Positions 1 to 8,367 of a stretch of DNA of 64,000 nt are shown one piece after another (the first letter of the stretch is position 1; every line of letters starts with the position of its first letter). Source of the DNA: JBHJGP01 sp050331695. Its GTDB lineage: Bacteria; Pseudomonadota; Alphaproteobacteria; Geminicoccales; Geminicoccaceae. Location: assembly GCA_050331695.1 (NCBI GenBank), contig JBHJGP010000016.1:124001-188000 (forward strand), written 5' to 3'. The notes beneath the pieces were generated by a model that was given only the letters and a program-made list of their open reading frames with translations, did no database searches and was not told where the DNA came from. A program made the position numbers and the translations under genes.

Positions 1-257
1 ATCACCACATATTCGGCCGGGCCGGTGAGCACGAAATCTGCCTGGTCCGCGTTCATCGCCTCCACCGCTGCGGTCCGCGAATTCACCGCAAACAGCTCGA
101 ACGAAAGCCCGGTCGCCTCCTCCAGGGCTGTCTCGAAGGCGCCGAACTCCTGCTGCAGGACTTCCAACCCCTCGATATCGGTGACCGCGAACGAAAGATC
201 CTCGGCCATCACCGGCGTGGCGGCGAGCAAGCCGACGGCGAACAGCGAACGAAACAT
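1..257 (-). CDS. Phosphonate/phosphite-type ABC transporter substrate-binding protein, N-terminal part (gene runs off the window)
   Basis: Only the first 85 codons are inside the window; the gene continues past base 1. The reading begins MFRSLFAVGLLAATPVMA, a short signal peptide with a probable cleavage site after VMA. The mature start, EDLSFAVTDIEG, is followed by a stretch rich in acidic residues ending in a QADFVLTGPAEYV motif. That start and the DF.LTGPAEY motif are what one sees in PhnD-like periplasmic proteins that bind phosphate, phosphite or phosphonates. The ATG at 257 follows a purine-rich AAAGGAAGAAA ribosome site. It is divergent from xylulokinase. Family assignment rests on a fragment, so the ligand is open. 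Confidence 0.6.
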   Translation of the reverse strand, partial: MFRSLFAVGLLAATPVMAEDLSFAVTDIEGLEVLQQEFGAFETALEEATGLSFELFAVNSRTAAVEAMNADQADFVLTGPAEYVV

Positions 258-413
258 TTTCTTCCTTTGAATGGTCCGTGTCCTCGTGAGAGGCCCGCGC
301 TTAGCGCCTTGCTGTCACACCGCGATGACAAAAAGTCTGCCCGTCTCTCACACTCCGCGATCAACGCTGCTAGCTTTCGCCGAAACGAAACCAAACGAAT
401 GGGAGGCAGAAGG

Positions 414-1907
414 ATGGCCGAAGCGCTTTGTCTGGGGATCGATCTCGGCACCAGCGGTGTCAAGGTCATCGCCGTCGATGCAGCCGGGACCATCCGGGCC
501 GCCGCCAACCGAACCTACCCGCTGATGACGCCCAAGCCCGGTTGGACCGAACAGGATCCGGACCGCTGGTGGGCCGCTTCGCTCGAAGCGATCCGGGAGG
601 TCGCCGAAAAAACGGACGAAAAAATCGTAAGCATCGGTTTGACCGGCCAGATGCACGGCAGCGTCTTTCTTGACACGGACAAAACTGTGATCCGCCCGGC
701 GCTCTTGTGGAACGATCAGCGCACGGCCGACGATTGTGCCGCAATCGAGGCCCGCCTCGGCCGGGAGCATCTGACGAAAGTCACCGGCAACCCCGCGCTC
801 ACCGGCTTTCAGGCGCCGAAAATGCTCTGGTTGCGGCGATCCGAGCCCGAGGCTTACGCGCGCCTGGCCCACCTTCTCTTGCCGAAGGATTTTCTCAGGC
901 TTCGTCTCACCGGCGCTTTTGCCACCGATTGTTCGGATGCCGCCGGCACCCTGCTGCTCGATCTTCGGGCCCGCGACTGGTCCCCTGACATCCTGGAGGC
1001 GCTCGCCATCGACCGCGCCTGGCTGCCGGACGTCTACGAGGGACCGGAGGTGACCGGCCATCTGAGCGACGAGGCCGCCGGCCTGACCGGTCTCACTGCA
1101 GGCCTGCCGGTGATCGCCGGTGGCGGCGACAATGCCGCGGCCGCGGTTGGCTGCGGCGTCATCCGGGCCGGCACCGGCTTTTCGTCCCTTGGCACCTCGG
1201 GCGTGACCTTTGTCCATAGCGACGAGGCGGTGATCGACCCCACCGGCGCGCTCCACGCCTTCTGCCACGCCGTGCCCGGCGCCTATCACCTGATGGGCGT
1301 GGTGCTCTCGGCAGCCGGCAGCTTACGTTGGTATGCCGAAAACATTTCAGACGGCGCAAAATCCGATGCCGAGCTGGCCGAGGCCGCTTCAAGAATTCCG
1401 GCCGGCTGCGATGGCCTCACCTTCCTGCCCTACCTCGCCGGCGAGCGCACCCCCCACATGGACCCGGACGCCCGCGGCGCCTGGGTCGGCCTCACGCTCG
1501 CCCATAACCGCGACCATCTGGTCCGATCGATCCTGGAAGGCGTCGCCTTCGCCATGGCCGACAGCGTCGATCTCATGCGCGATCTTAAGGTCGAGCCGGA
1601 AACCCTGTTTGTCCTGGGCGGCGGCGCCCGGAGCGGGCTCTGGCGCCAGCTTGTGGCCTCATCCTGTAACGTGCCGCTGCAAAGGATGGCCGCCGACGAG
1701 GGGCCGGCCATGGGCGCAGCCATCCTGGCGATGGTCGGCGCGAAACTGTTTTCGTCCCTCGACGAGGCGGTGGACTCCATGGTCCGGACCGACGGTGATC
1801 CCGACAGTCCCGAGCCCGGACTATTGTCTGAATTGGCCGCGCCCCGTGAGCGCTTTCGAAAACTCTATCCGGCGCTTCGGTCGGTGAGAGCATCAACCAA
1901 ATCTTAA
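414..1907 (+). CDS. xylB: Xylulokinase (FGGY sugar kinase)
   Basis: A 497-residue FGGY-family kinase, the usual length for XylB, which phosphorylates D-xylulose with ATP to xylulose 5-phosphate in the cytoplasm. Near the N-terminus LGIDLGTSGVKV is the first phosphate-binding motif. MHGSVFLD and WNDQRT around residues 80-105 are typical of xylulokinases, and GGGDNAAAAVG around residue 235 carries the catalytic aspartate. The C-terminal lobe has GGGARSGLWRQL. The start at 414 is preceded by GGGAGGCAGAAGG; the open frame extends further upstream but has no better start. No xylose isomerase or sugar transporter is next to it. The substrate could be another ketose, though the motif set fits XylB best. 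Confidence 0.88.
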   Translation: MAEALCLGIDLGTSGVKVIAVDAAGTIRAAANRTYPLMTPKPGWTEQDPDRWWAASLEAIREVAEKTDEKIVSIGLTGQMHGSVFLDTDKTVIRPALLWNDQRTADDCAAIEARLGREHLTKVTGNPALTGFQAPKMLWLRRSEPEAYARLAHLLLPKDFLRLRLTGAFATDCSDAAGTLLLDLRARDWSPDILEALAIDRAWLPDVYEGPEVTGHLSDEAAGLTGLTAGLPVIAGGGDNAAAAVGCGVIRAGTGFSSLGTSGVTFVHSDEAVIDPTGALHAFCHAVPGAYHLMGVVLSAAGSLRWYAENISDGAKSDAELAEAASRIPAGCDGLTFLPYLAGERTPHMDPDARGAWVGLTLAHNRDHLVRSILEGVAFAMADSVDLMRDLKVEPETLFVLGGGARSGLWRQLVASSCNVPLQRMAADEGPAMGAAILAMVGAKLFSSLDEAVDSMVRTDGDPDSPEPGLLSELAAPRERFRKLYPALRSVRASTKS

Positions 1908-2003
1908 TTCCTGCGTGGCATAGTCGGGTCCGATGGCCGGCAAAGTATGCCGGTCGGTCGGCCAGGGGGCCGGCCAGTCACTTCATGTAGAAGGATGACG
2001 ACA

Positions 2004-3221
2004 ATGCCTCTTACCGCGACGACCAACACCTCCGCCAACACGGCGCTTCGCTACCTCACCAACAACAACATGGCCGCCTCCAGCTCGCTCGCCAAGCTGT
2101 CCAGCGGCTCGCGTGTCGTGAAGGCCTCCGACGATGCCGCTTCGCTCGCGATCGGCACCAAGGTCCGCGCCGACGTCAATGCGCTTAAGCAGGCCCAGAG
2201 CAACGCCAGCCAGGCGGTGTCTGTCCTGCAGGTCGCCGACGGCGCCATGTCCCAGACCGGCGAGATCCTGCAGCGGATGAAAACCCTGTCCGTTCAGGCC
2301 CAGTCCGGCTCGATCTCGGACAATGAGCGTGAGTTCCTGGACAAGGAGTTTCAGGAGCTGCTCAGCCAGATCGACGACATCGCCACCCAGACCAAGTTTA
2401 ACGGCACCGAGCTTACGACCGGCAAGTTGAACTCTTCGATCGCATCGGGCACCTACACGGCTGTCGATGACCTCGCGACTGACAAGATTGAAGTCCAACT
2501 GACCAGCAATTCAGACGCTGGGTTCTTCCAGGTCAGCTTCACGAAGAACTCTGGTCAGCTCACCTTGAGCCAGTATAAGGACAACACGTACGAGGCTGGC
2601 ACGTTCATCGACTCGCAGACGATCGCGATCGGCAAAACTACCACTGAAACCGGTCTTTTCGAGTTCGATCAGTATGGCATTCAGGTCGAACTGGCCGCGT
2701 TCGACGGTAGTGGCACAGGCGCAGATATCGCTGGGGCCGCAGCTGAGTTCGAGGTCGCAAACGGTTCGCTCGCGTTCCAGGTCGGTGTGTCCTCGACCGA
2801 CACCATTTCGGTCGCCGTTGACGATCTGCAAACGAGTGCCCTGGGCGGTGCCAACTTGAAGGATCACACGGGCGCCACTGCGACCCGTTACCTGAGTGAC
2901 ATCGACGGGGCCGCGACTAAGGCCAACATCAAGACCACTGATGCTGCCATCACGACCGGCAACATCATTGATGAGGCGATCAGCCAGGTGAACGAGGCCC
3001 GGGCGTCTGTCGGTGCCTTGATCTCCCGGTTCGAGTATGCCGGTGCCAATCTCGCCACCTCGGTCGAGAACCTGGACGCCGCCCGCTCGACCCTCCTCGA
3101 CGTCGACATGGCTGCGGAGATGAGCAACTTCTCGTCCAAGCAGGTGCTGGTCCAGGCCAGTGTCGCCATGTTGGCCCAGGCCAACCAGATGCCGCAGAAC
3201 CTTCTGCGGTTGCTGCAGTAA
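2004..3221 (+). CDS. fliC: Flagellin, filament structural protein
   Basis: A 405-residue flagellin, exported by the flagellar type III system and polymerised into the filament. The N-terminal D0/D1 coiled coil is classic: NTALRYL, LSSGSRVVKASDDAASLAIG, then DNEREFLDKEFQELLSQID near residue 110. The C-terminal D1/D0 part has RASVGALISRFEYA, VENLDAARSTLLDVDMA and ends QANQMPQNLLRLLQ. The middle third (roughly residues 150-300) is the variable surface domain; its DNA looks less GC-rich than the ends. ATG 2004 is chosen because AGAAGG lies nine bases upstream; ATG 1995 sits directly on that ribosome site. It heads a flagellar run with FlaG, FliD and FliS. Confidence 0.95.
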   Translation: MPLTATTNTSANTALRYLTNNNMAASSSLAKLSSGSRVVKASDDAASLAIGTKVRADVNALKQAQSNASQAVSVLQVADGAMSQTGEILQRMKTLSVQAQSGSISDNEREFLDKEFQELLSQIDDIATQTKFNGTELTTGKLNSSIASGTYTAVDDLATDKIEVQLTSNSDAGFFQVSFTKNSGQLTLSQYKDNTYEAGTFIDSQTIAIGKTTTETGLFEFDQYGIQVELAAFDGSGTGADIAGAAAEFEVANGSLAFQVGVSSTDTISVAVDDLQTSALGGANLKDHTGATATRYLSDIDGAATKANIKTTDAAITTGNIIDEAISQVNEARASVGALISRFEYAGANLATSVENLDAARSTLLDVDMAAEMSNFSSKQVLVQASVAMLAQANQMPQNLLRLLQ

Positions 3222-3229
3222 TCGCGGCA

Positions 3230-3255
3230 GGCGCGGCGTCCCCGGGCGCCGCGCC
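3230..3255 (+). terminator. Strong GC hairpin after the flagellin gene
   Basis: A perfect nine-base inverted repeat, GGCGCGGCG at 3230-3238 and CGCCGCGCC at 3247-3255, with an eight-base GC-rich loop, starts nine bases after the flagellin stop. No T-run follows, so it may act as an mRNA 3' stabiliser or partial terminator instead of a full intrinsic terminator. A high flagellin-to-FlaG/FliD expression ratio would be one reason for it. Confidence 0.5.
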
Positions 3256-3283
3256 GCTCGCCCGATTGCGGTAGGTACCTGCC

Positions 3284-3637
3284 ATGTTGTCCTTATCGTC
3301 CGCGCCGGCGCCCAACCAAGAAAGCCAAAGCGCCGCGCCTCGTCGAACCGAAACCGTCGCACCCGCGGCGCCCCAGCCGCCGGCCAGCCCAGCGGCCAGG
3401 ACCTCGCGGGAGGAAGCGAAAACCTTGACCGCCGCCGTCGAGAAAGCCGCTCGGGCGCTCTATGAGGGCCGGGCCGTCGATGTCGAGAGCTTTCACGACG
3501 AGGCCACCGGCCGCCACGTGGTGAAGGTCAAGGATCAGACCAGCGGCGCGGTCATCGCCCAGTCGCCTTCGGACGCGCTGCTCCGCTTCTATGCCAGCAC
3601 GAGGGACGCCGATTCCCTGGTGCAGGTTGATGTCTAG
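3284..3637 (+). CDS. flaG: FlaG family flagellar protein
   Basis: A 117-residue protein with a disordered Ala/Pro/Ser/Arg-rich first 45 residues, followed by a FlaG-like domain. The domain shows DVESFHDEATGRHVVKVKD and then GAVIAQSPSDALLRFYA, the paired beta-strand pattern VVKV.D...G.VI.Q.P that marks FlaG. FlaG proteins influence filament length in several bacteria; the exact role is poorly defined. It lies between flagellin and the cap protein FliD, 62 bases after the former, on the same strand. The final residues RDADSLVQVDV are typical. Assignment is by motif and position. Confidence 0.8.
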   Translation: MLSLSSAPAPNQESQSAAPRRTETVAPAAPQPPASPAARTSREEAKTLTAAVEKAARALYEGRAVDVESFHDEATGRHVVKVKDQTSGAVIAQSPSDALLRFYASTRDADSLVQVDV

Positions 3638-3692
3638 CTAGCACCACCGCCGCCTCGCCGGTGACCACCGGCGACCGGCAGGGATGGAGACC

Positions 3693-5447
3693 ATGGAAAG
3701 CTCGAGCCTCGGCAGTATTCAGATCGAAGGCACCTCGGTTCGTCTGGCCGGGACCAGCTCCCAGCTCGACACCGGCGGTCTGGTGCAGTCGCTGGTCGAG
3801 GCCAAGAAGATCCCGGCGCTCCGGCTCGAGAACAAGATCACCGTCAACGAGCCCCGGATCGCCGCCTATCAGGACGTCCGCACGATCCTGGGCGACCTCC
3901 AGACGGCGGCCAAGGGGCTCCGAAACGAGCTCGGCTTCCTGGGTGCCAGCGAAAACATCTTTCAGCAGAAACTGGCCTTCTTCAGCTCCGATACCGCGAC
4001 GCCCCCGGGCGATCTTTTGAGCGTCCGCGTCGACAACAATGCGGCCGTCGGCAGCTTCGATGTCACCGTCGAGCAGACCGCCCGGGTGCGCAAATTCGCC
4101 AGCGCTGCGGCGAGCGATGCCCAGCTCGATCTCGCCACCTCGATCAATGGCGGCACCGCCTTTACCGGCGCCTTCTCCATTGGTCTCGAGGGTGGTGACC
4201 GGGTGACCTTCGACGTCGAGGGCACCGATTCCCTGGCCGATCTCAAGGCCCGGATCAATGCCGAGAGCGAGGCCACGGGCGTCAGCGCCAACATTCTGCA
4301 GGTGGCCGACGATGCGTTTCGTCTGGTCTTCACCGCCGATGAGCCGGGTAAGGAGGTGGTGCTTGCCGACGAGGGCGACCCCGGCATCTTCCCGTTTCCG
4401 GGCGACGACGATGTGCTCGACATTCTCGGGCTTTCCGCCGATGGGGGCACGACCTTCGCCAACGGTCTTCAGGACCCGCAGCTCGCCCGGATCACCATCG
4501 ACGGCCTCACCGTCGAGCGCAACACCAACAGCATCGATGACGTCATCGACGGCGTCACCCTGGATCTGTTCCGCGCCGAGGCCGGGACCACGATCACCGT
4601 CGACATCGAGCGCGACCTCGCCGCGGTCAAGGAGCAGGTCACGGCCTTCCTCGACAGCTACAACGCGTTTCGCGACCTGGTCGTCCAGAACCGCGAGGTC
4701 AACGCCGACGGCACGGTCAGCGAGAACGCGCCTCTGTTCGGCGACACGCTCCTTCGCAACATGGAGCAGAGCCTCGCCGACGACATGACGCTCGCGATCC
4801 CCGGCCTGCCCAACGACGCCATCGGCACGCTCGGTGCCGTCGGCATCGTCATGGTCGAGGGCGGCCGTCTGATTATGGACGAGCAGACCTTCGACGACGC
4901 TCTTCTGGATGATGCCGACGCCGTGCGCCGCATCTTCGAGTTCGATTTCCGTTCCAGCTCCGCCGATCTCGACATCTTCGCCCGGGGCGATCGGATCGCC
5001 GACACCGAATTCTCGATTGCGATCACGGACGCGGACGATGACGGCATCGCCGAGTCCGTGACCATCGACGGTATCGCCGCCGAGGTCGACGGCAACACCA
5101 TCCGTGGTGCCGCCGGCACCGACTATGAGGGGCTCGAATTCCTCTGGTACGGCAACGGCAGCGACACGATCGACGTCACCTTGAGCCAGGGCATCGCCGA
5201 CCGTCTCTACAACCGGCTGGACGGTCTGACCGACACGCTCACCGGCACCATCGAGAACGAGATCGACGGCCTGGAAGAGCTCAATGACGGCTTTCGCGAT
5301 CAAATCACCCGGATCGAGGAACGCGCCGAGGATTATCGCCTGCGCTTGATCGAACAATTCTCGGCCATGGAAACGGCTCTTTCACTTGCCGAGGCGATGA
5401 TGGACCAGATCGGCGCCGTCACCGGCGCCCTTCAGGGCGACCGTTAA
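3693..5447 (+). CDS. fliD: Flagellar hook-associated protein 2 (filament cap)
   Basis: A 584-residue FliD homologue. FliD forms the cap at the growing filament tip and helps flagellin monomers fold into place. The N-terminal D0/D1 region has SSQLDTGGLVQSLVEAKK and then a long helical stretch to about residue 80. The middle is acidic with repeated beta-domain segments. The C-terminal part has LNDGFRDQITRIEERAEDYRLRL and ends in the heptad-rich LSLAEAMMDQI segment expected of FliD. ATG 3693 has GGAGA a few bases upstream and is preferred over ATG 3684. It is longer than many FliD proteins (about 450-480 residues), the excess being in the central domains. FliS follows 57 bases later. Confidence 0.9.
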   Translation: MESSSLGSIQIEGTSVRLAGTSSQLDTGGLVQSLVEAKKIPALRLENKITVNEPRIAAYQDVRTILGDLQTAAKGLRNELGFLGASENIFQQKLAFFSSDTATPPGDLLSVRVDNNAAVGSFDVTVEQTARVRKFASAAASDAQLDLATSINGGTAFTGAFSIGLEGGDRVTFDVEGTDSLADLKARINAESEATGVSANILQVADDAFRLVFTADEPGKEVVLADEGDPGIFPFPGDDDVLDILGLSADGGTTFANGLQDPQLARITIDGLTVERNTNSIDDVIDGVTLDLFRAEAGTTITVDIERDLAAVKEQVTAFLDSYNAFRDLVVQNREVNADGTVSENAPLFGDTLLRNMEQSLADDMTLAIPGLPNDAIGTLGAVGIVMVEGGRLIMDEQTFDDALLDDADAVRRIFEFDFRSSSADLDIFARGDRIADTEFSIAITDADDDGIAESVTIDGIAAEVDGNTIRGAAGTDYEGLEFLWYGNGSDTIDVTLSQGIADRLYNRLDGLTDTLTGTIENEIDGLEELNDGFRDQITRIEERAEDYRLRLIEQFSAMETALSLAEAMMDQIGAVTGALQGDR

Positions 5448-5504
5448 CGCCCCGATAACCCGCTCGCGCCTAGGGTCGCATCCGCCAACCAGGGACCGCA
5501 ATTG

Positions 5505-5990
5505 ATGACCGCAATGCACCGCAATCACCGCGCCATGGCCGCCTATGGCCAGGCGAGCCAGACCCTGCCGCCCGCCCAGCAGCTGGTCGAGCTGTTCGAT
5601 GGCATGGTCCGTCAGCTTCGCCGGGCGAAAAACGCGATCCAGGCCGGCGACATCGAGGGCCGCTTCTTCGCTACCGAGAAGGTCGCCCGGGTGATCGACG
5701 CGCTCCAGGCCTGTCTCGATCACGAAGCCGGCGGCGACATGGCCCGCCAGTTGGACCGCTATTATTCCTTCCTGCGCCATCGCCTGATGGAGCTGAACGC
5801 GAAGAACGACCCGGCCGTCTGCCAGGATCTCATGGACCGTCTCGGTGATATGCGGAGCGCTTGGGAGCAGATCGCGGCGGGCGCGGTCGATGCGGATCTG
5901 GCCGGCGCCGGCCAGGCGCCAGGCAACAACGAAGGACCCACCGCCGGTGCCGGTCATCGTCAGCTGGCGGTGGCAGCGGTCTCCGCCTAG
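5505..5990 (+). CDS. fliS: Flagellar export chaperone FliS
   Basis: A 161-residue helical protein that should bind the flagellin C-terminus in the cytoplasm and prevent premature polymerisation. The FliS signature is seen early: AYGQASQTLPPAQQLVELFDGMVRQLRRAKNAI, split here as AYGQASQTLPPAQQLVELF and DGMVRQLRRAKNAI. Later LDRYYSFLRHRLMELNAKND and MRSAWEQIA complete the four-helix pattern. The last 30 residues are Gly/Ala-rich and probably disordered, an extension compared with the usual 130 or so. ATG 5505 follows AGGGA with nine-base spacing. It closes the filament gene run. Confidence 0.88.
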   Translation: MTAMHRNHRAMAAYGQASQTLPPAQQLVELFDGMVRQLRRAKNAIQAGDIEGRFFATEKVARVIDALQACLDHEAGGDMARQLDRYYSFLRHRLMELNAKNDPAVCQDLMDRLGDMRSAWEQIAAGAVDADLAGAGQAPGNNEGPTAGAGHRQLAVAAVSA

Positions 5991-6264
5991 GACCTATCGC
6001 AAGGGCCCTGGTTGCCGCCGGGGCCCGGGTCCCGATCGCTCGCCCGGCTGATCCGGGAACCATCTGACAAGAACGCGCCAGCCGGCCAATCCGGTCGCTC
6101 GCGGTTGCGGGGGCCCGGTCACCTCCCTATATGCGCTTCAACCGAGCGCTGTCGCTGCCCCGTCTGATCAGGTCTCTTGCGCCTCGTGACGCCAGGACAT
6201 TGGTCAGGGTCGCGCTCGTTCCCAGCTAACGTGTGGTGCGCTTCCGGCGCGAGGGTTTTTGGCT
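5991..6264. other. Intergenic region between fliS and dnaK
   Basis: The 274 bases hold no supported gene. The fliS-proximal part has a GGGCCC/GGGCCC inverted repeat (6003-6008 and 6021-6026) without a T-run, a weak terminator candidate. The middle carries the heat-shock-like promoter described separately. No CIRCE element (TTAGCACTC...GAGTGCTAA) was found. Confidence 0.5.
6105..6132 (+). promoter_or_regulatory. Candidate RpoH (sigma-32) promoter of dnaK
   Basis: TTGCGG at 6105-6110 and CCCTATAT at 6125-6132 are separated by 14 bases and lie about 130 bases before the dnaK start. Alphaproteobacterial sigma-32 promoters resemble CTTGAA with a 13-15 base gap and a CCCTATAT-type -10 box, so the -10 matches well and the -35 only partly. 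The downstream gene is the classic target. Confidence 0.45.
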
Positions 6265-8184
6265 ATGAGCAAGATTATCGGGATCGATTTGGGCACGACG
6301 AACAGTTGTGTCGCGATCATGGAGGGCAAGAATGCCCGCGTGATCGAGAATGAGGAGGGGATGCGGACCACGCCGTCGATGGTCGCATTCACCGAGGACG
6401 ACGAAACACTGGTGGGTATGCCGGCCAAGCGCCAGGCGGTGACCAACCCGGAAAACACCTTCTTCGCGGTCAAGCGCCTGATCGGCCGCCGCTTCGATGA
6501 TCCGGTCGTCAGCAAAGACGCCGACATGGTGCCCTACAAGATCGTCAAGGCGGATAATGGCGACGCCTGGGTCGAGAGCCGCGGCAACAAGATGGCGCCC
6601 AGCCAGATCAGCGCTCAGATCCTGAAAAAGATGAAGGAGACCGCCGAGCGCCACATCGGACAGACGATCACCGAGGCGGTGATCACGGTGCCGGCCTACT
6701 TCAACGACAGTCAGCGCCAGGCGACCAAGGACGCGGGTAAGATCGCCGGGCTCGAGGTGAAGCGGATCATCAACGAGCCGACGGCGGCGGCGTTGGCTTA
6801 CGGTCTCGACAAGCGCGAAGGCCAGACCATCGCCGTCTACGATTTGGGCGGCGGCACGTTCGACGTGTCGATCCTCGAGATCGGCGATGGCGTCTTCGAG
6901 GTCAAGTCGACCAACGGCGACACCTTCCTCGGCGGCGAGGATTTCGATCTACGCCTGATCGATTACATGGCCGACGAGTTCAAGAAAGAGAATGGCATCG
7001 ATCTCCGGGGTGACCGGCTAGCCCTGCAGCGCCTGAAGGAGGCCGCTGAAAAGGCCAAGATCGAGCTGTCCTCGACCGTCAACACCGACATCAATCTACC
7101 GTTCGTCACCGCCGATCAGTCCGGGCCCAAGCATCTGACCATGAAGATCAGCCGGGCCAAGCTGGAAATGCTGGTCGACGATCTGATCAACCGCTCGCTG
7201 GACCCTTGCAAGAAGGCGTTGAAGGATGCCGGCCTCTCGGCCGGTGACGTCGACGAGGTCATTCTGGTCGGCGGCATGACCCGCATGCCCAAGATCAAGG
7301 AGACGGTCAAAACCTTCTTCGGCAAGGAGCCCCATGAGGGGGTCAATCCAGACGAGGTTGTGGCGATCGGCGCCGCCATCCAGGCGGCCGTGCTTGCCGG
7401 CGACGTCAAGGACGTGCTGCTGCTCGACGTGACGCCGCTCTCGCTTGGCATCGAGACGCTCGGCGGCGTGTTCACCCGGATCATCGACCGCAATACGACC
7501 ATTCCCACGAAGAAGAGCCAGGTGTTTTCGACCGCCGAGGACAATCAGAACGCGGTCACCATCCGGGTCTTTCAGGGCGAGCGCGAACTGGCGGCGCAGA
7601 ACAAGGTCCTGGGTCAGTTCGATCTGGTGGGCATACCGCCGGCGCCCCGGGGCGTGCCGCAGATCGAGGTCACTTTCGACATCGATGCCAATGGCATCGT
7701 CAACGTGTCGGCGAAGGACAAGGCGACCGGCAAGGAGCAGCAGATCCGGATCCAGGCGTCGGGCGGCCTTTCCGACGACGAGATCGAGCGGATGGTTCAG
7801 GAAGCCGAGGAGAACGCGGAGGAGGATCAGAAACGCCGCGAGCTGATCGAGGCTCGCAATCAGGCGGACTCCCTGATCTATTCCACCGAGAAGTCGCTCG
7901 GCGAGCATGGCGATAAGATCGAGGCGAGCGAGAAGACCGCCATCGAGGAAGCGGTCGCCGCGCTCAAGACCTCGCTGGAATCGGAAGATCTCGAAGACAT
8001 CAGGGCCAAGACCCAGACCCTGGCCCAGGTGTCCATGAAGCTTGGCGAGGCGATGTACAAGGCCCAGGCTGAGACCGCCGGTGAGCCGGGCGAGGGTGAC
8101 GGTGATGGCCCCGGCGCCAATGACGACGGTGTTGTCGACGCCGATTTCGAAGAGGTGGACGACGACACCAAGAAGTCGGCTTGA
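6265..8184 (+). CDS. dnaK: Molecular chaperone DnaK (Hsp70)
   Basis: A 639-residue Hsp70, full length. It binds exposed hydrophobic segments of client proteins in an ATP-driven cycle with DnaJ and GrpE. The nucleotide-binding domain shows IDLGTTNSCVAIMEG (phosphate 1), DLGGGTFDVSILEI (phosphate 2) and GGMTRMPKI (adenosine). The interdomain linker and substrate domain begin at DVLLLDVTPLSLGIETLGG around residue 390. The C-terminal lid is followed by a Gly/Asp-rich tail and an acidic end, EEVDDDTKKSA, comparable to the EEV-type ending of other DnaK proteins. ATG 6265 matches the family start MSKIIGIDLG. dnaJ follows 183 bases later, separated by hairpins. Confidence 0.98.
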   Translation: MSKIIGIDLGTTNSCVAIMEGKNARVIENEEGMRTTPSMVAFTEDDETLVGMPAKRQAVTNPENTFFAVKRLIGRRFDDPVVSKDADMVPYKIVKADNGDAWVESRGNKMAPSQISAQILKKMKETAERHIGQTITEAVITVPAYFNDSQRQATKDAGKIAGLEVKRIINEPTAAALAYGLDKREGQTIAVYDLGGGTFDVSILEIGDGVFEVKSTNGDTFLGGEDFDLRLIDYMADEFKKENGIDLRGDRLALQRLKEAAEKAKIELSSTVNTDINLPFVTADQSGPKHLTMKISRAKLEMLVDDLINRSLDPCKKALKDAGLSAGDVDEVILVGGMTRMPKIKETVKTFFGKEPHEGVNPDEVVAIGAAIQAAVLAGDVKDVLLLDVTPLSLGIETLGGVFTRIIDRNTTIPTKKSQVFSTAEDNQNAVTIRVFQGERELAAQNKVLGQFDLVGIPPAPRGVPQIEVTFDIDANGIVNVSAKDKATGKEQQIRIQASGGLSDDEIERMVQEAEENAEEDQKRRELIEARNQADSLIYSTEKSLGEHGDKIEASEKTAIEEAVAALKTSLESEDLEDIRAKTQTLAQVSMKLGEAMYKAQAETAGEPGEGDGDGPGANDDGVVDADFEEVDDDTKKSA

Positions 8185-8210
8185 CGTTTGCCCTTAAGCT
8201 TGGTGGTAGA

Positions 8211-8235
8211 CGCCGGATGCTTTTTGCATCCGGCG
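8211..8235 (+). terminator. Perfect hairpin in the dnaK-dnaJ gap (attenuating terminator)
   Basis: CGCCGGATGC (8211-8220) and GCATCCGGCG (8226-8235) form an exact ten-base stem with a TTTTT loop, 27 bases after the dnaK stop. The bases after it are TTTCG, so termination is probably partial. Such a hairpin would lower dnaJ relative to dnaK, as in other dnaKJ operons. Confidence 0.6.
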
Positions 8236-8331
8236 TTTCGCTGTCCGGTGCCGAGCTTCGGCGACGTGGCGAGGTCCCGGACGAACGCCGTTTGCGATTG
8301 GCTTAACGTCGACTTAACGATCAGGACCTAG

Positions 8332-8351
8332 ACCCTCGTCCATGCGAGGGT
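8332..8351 (+). repeat. Hairpin just upstream of dnaJ
   Basis: ACCCTCG (8332-8338) and CGAGGGT (8345-8351) form a perfect seven-base stem with a TCCATG loop, ending 16 bases before the dnaJ start. It could affect translation start or mRNA processing of dnaJ. It is short, so chance is possible. Confidence 0.35.
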
Positions 8352-8367
8352 GGTTGCCGGAGCGGTG

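Noticed and set aside
3552..5357. A 601-codon open frame on the minus strand opposite fliD
   Set aside because: It lies antisense to a clear FliD gene, has Asp/Gly/Val-rich composition typical of the reverse of GC-rich coding sequence, and shows no domain motif or ribosome site.
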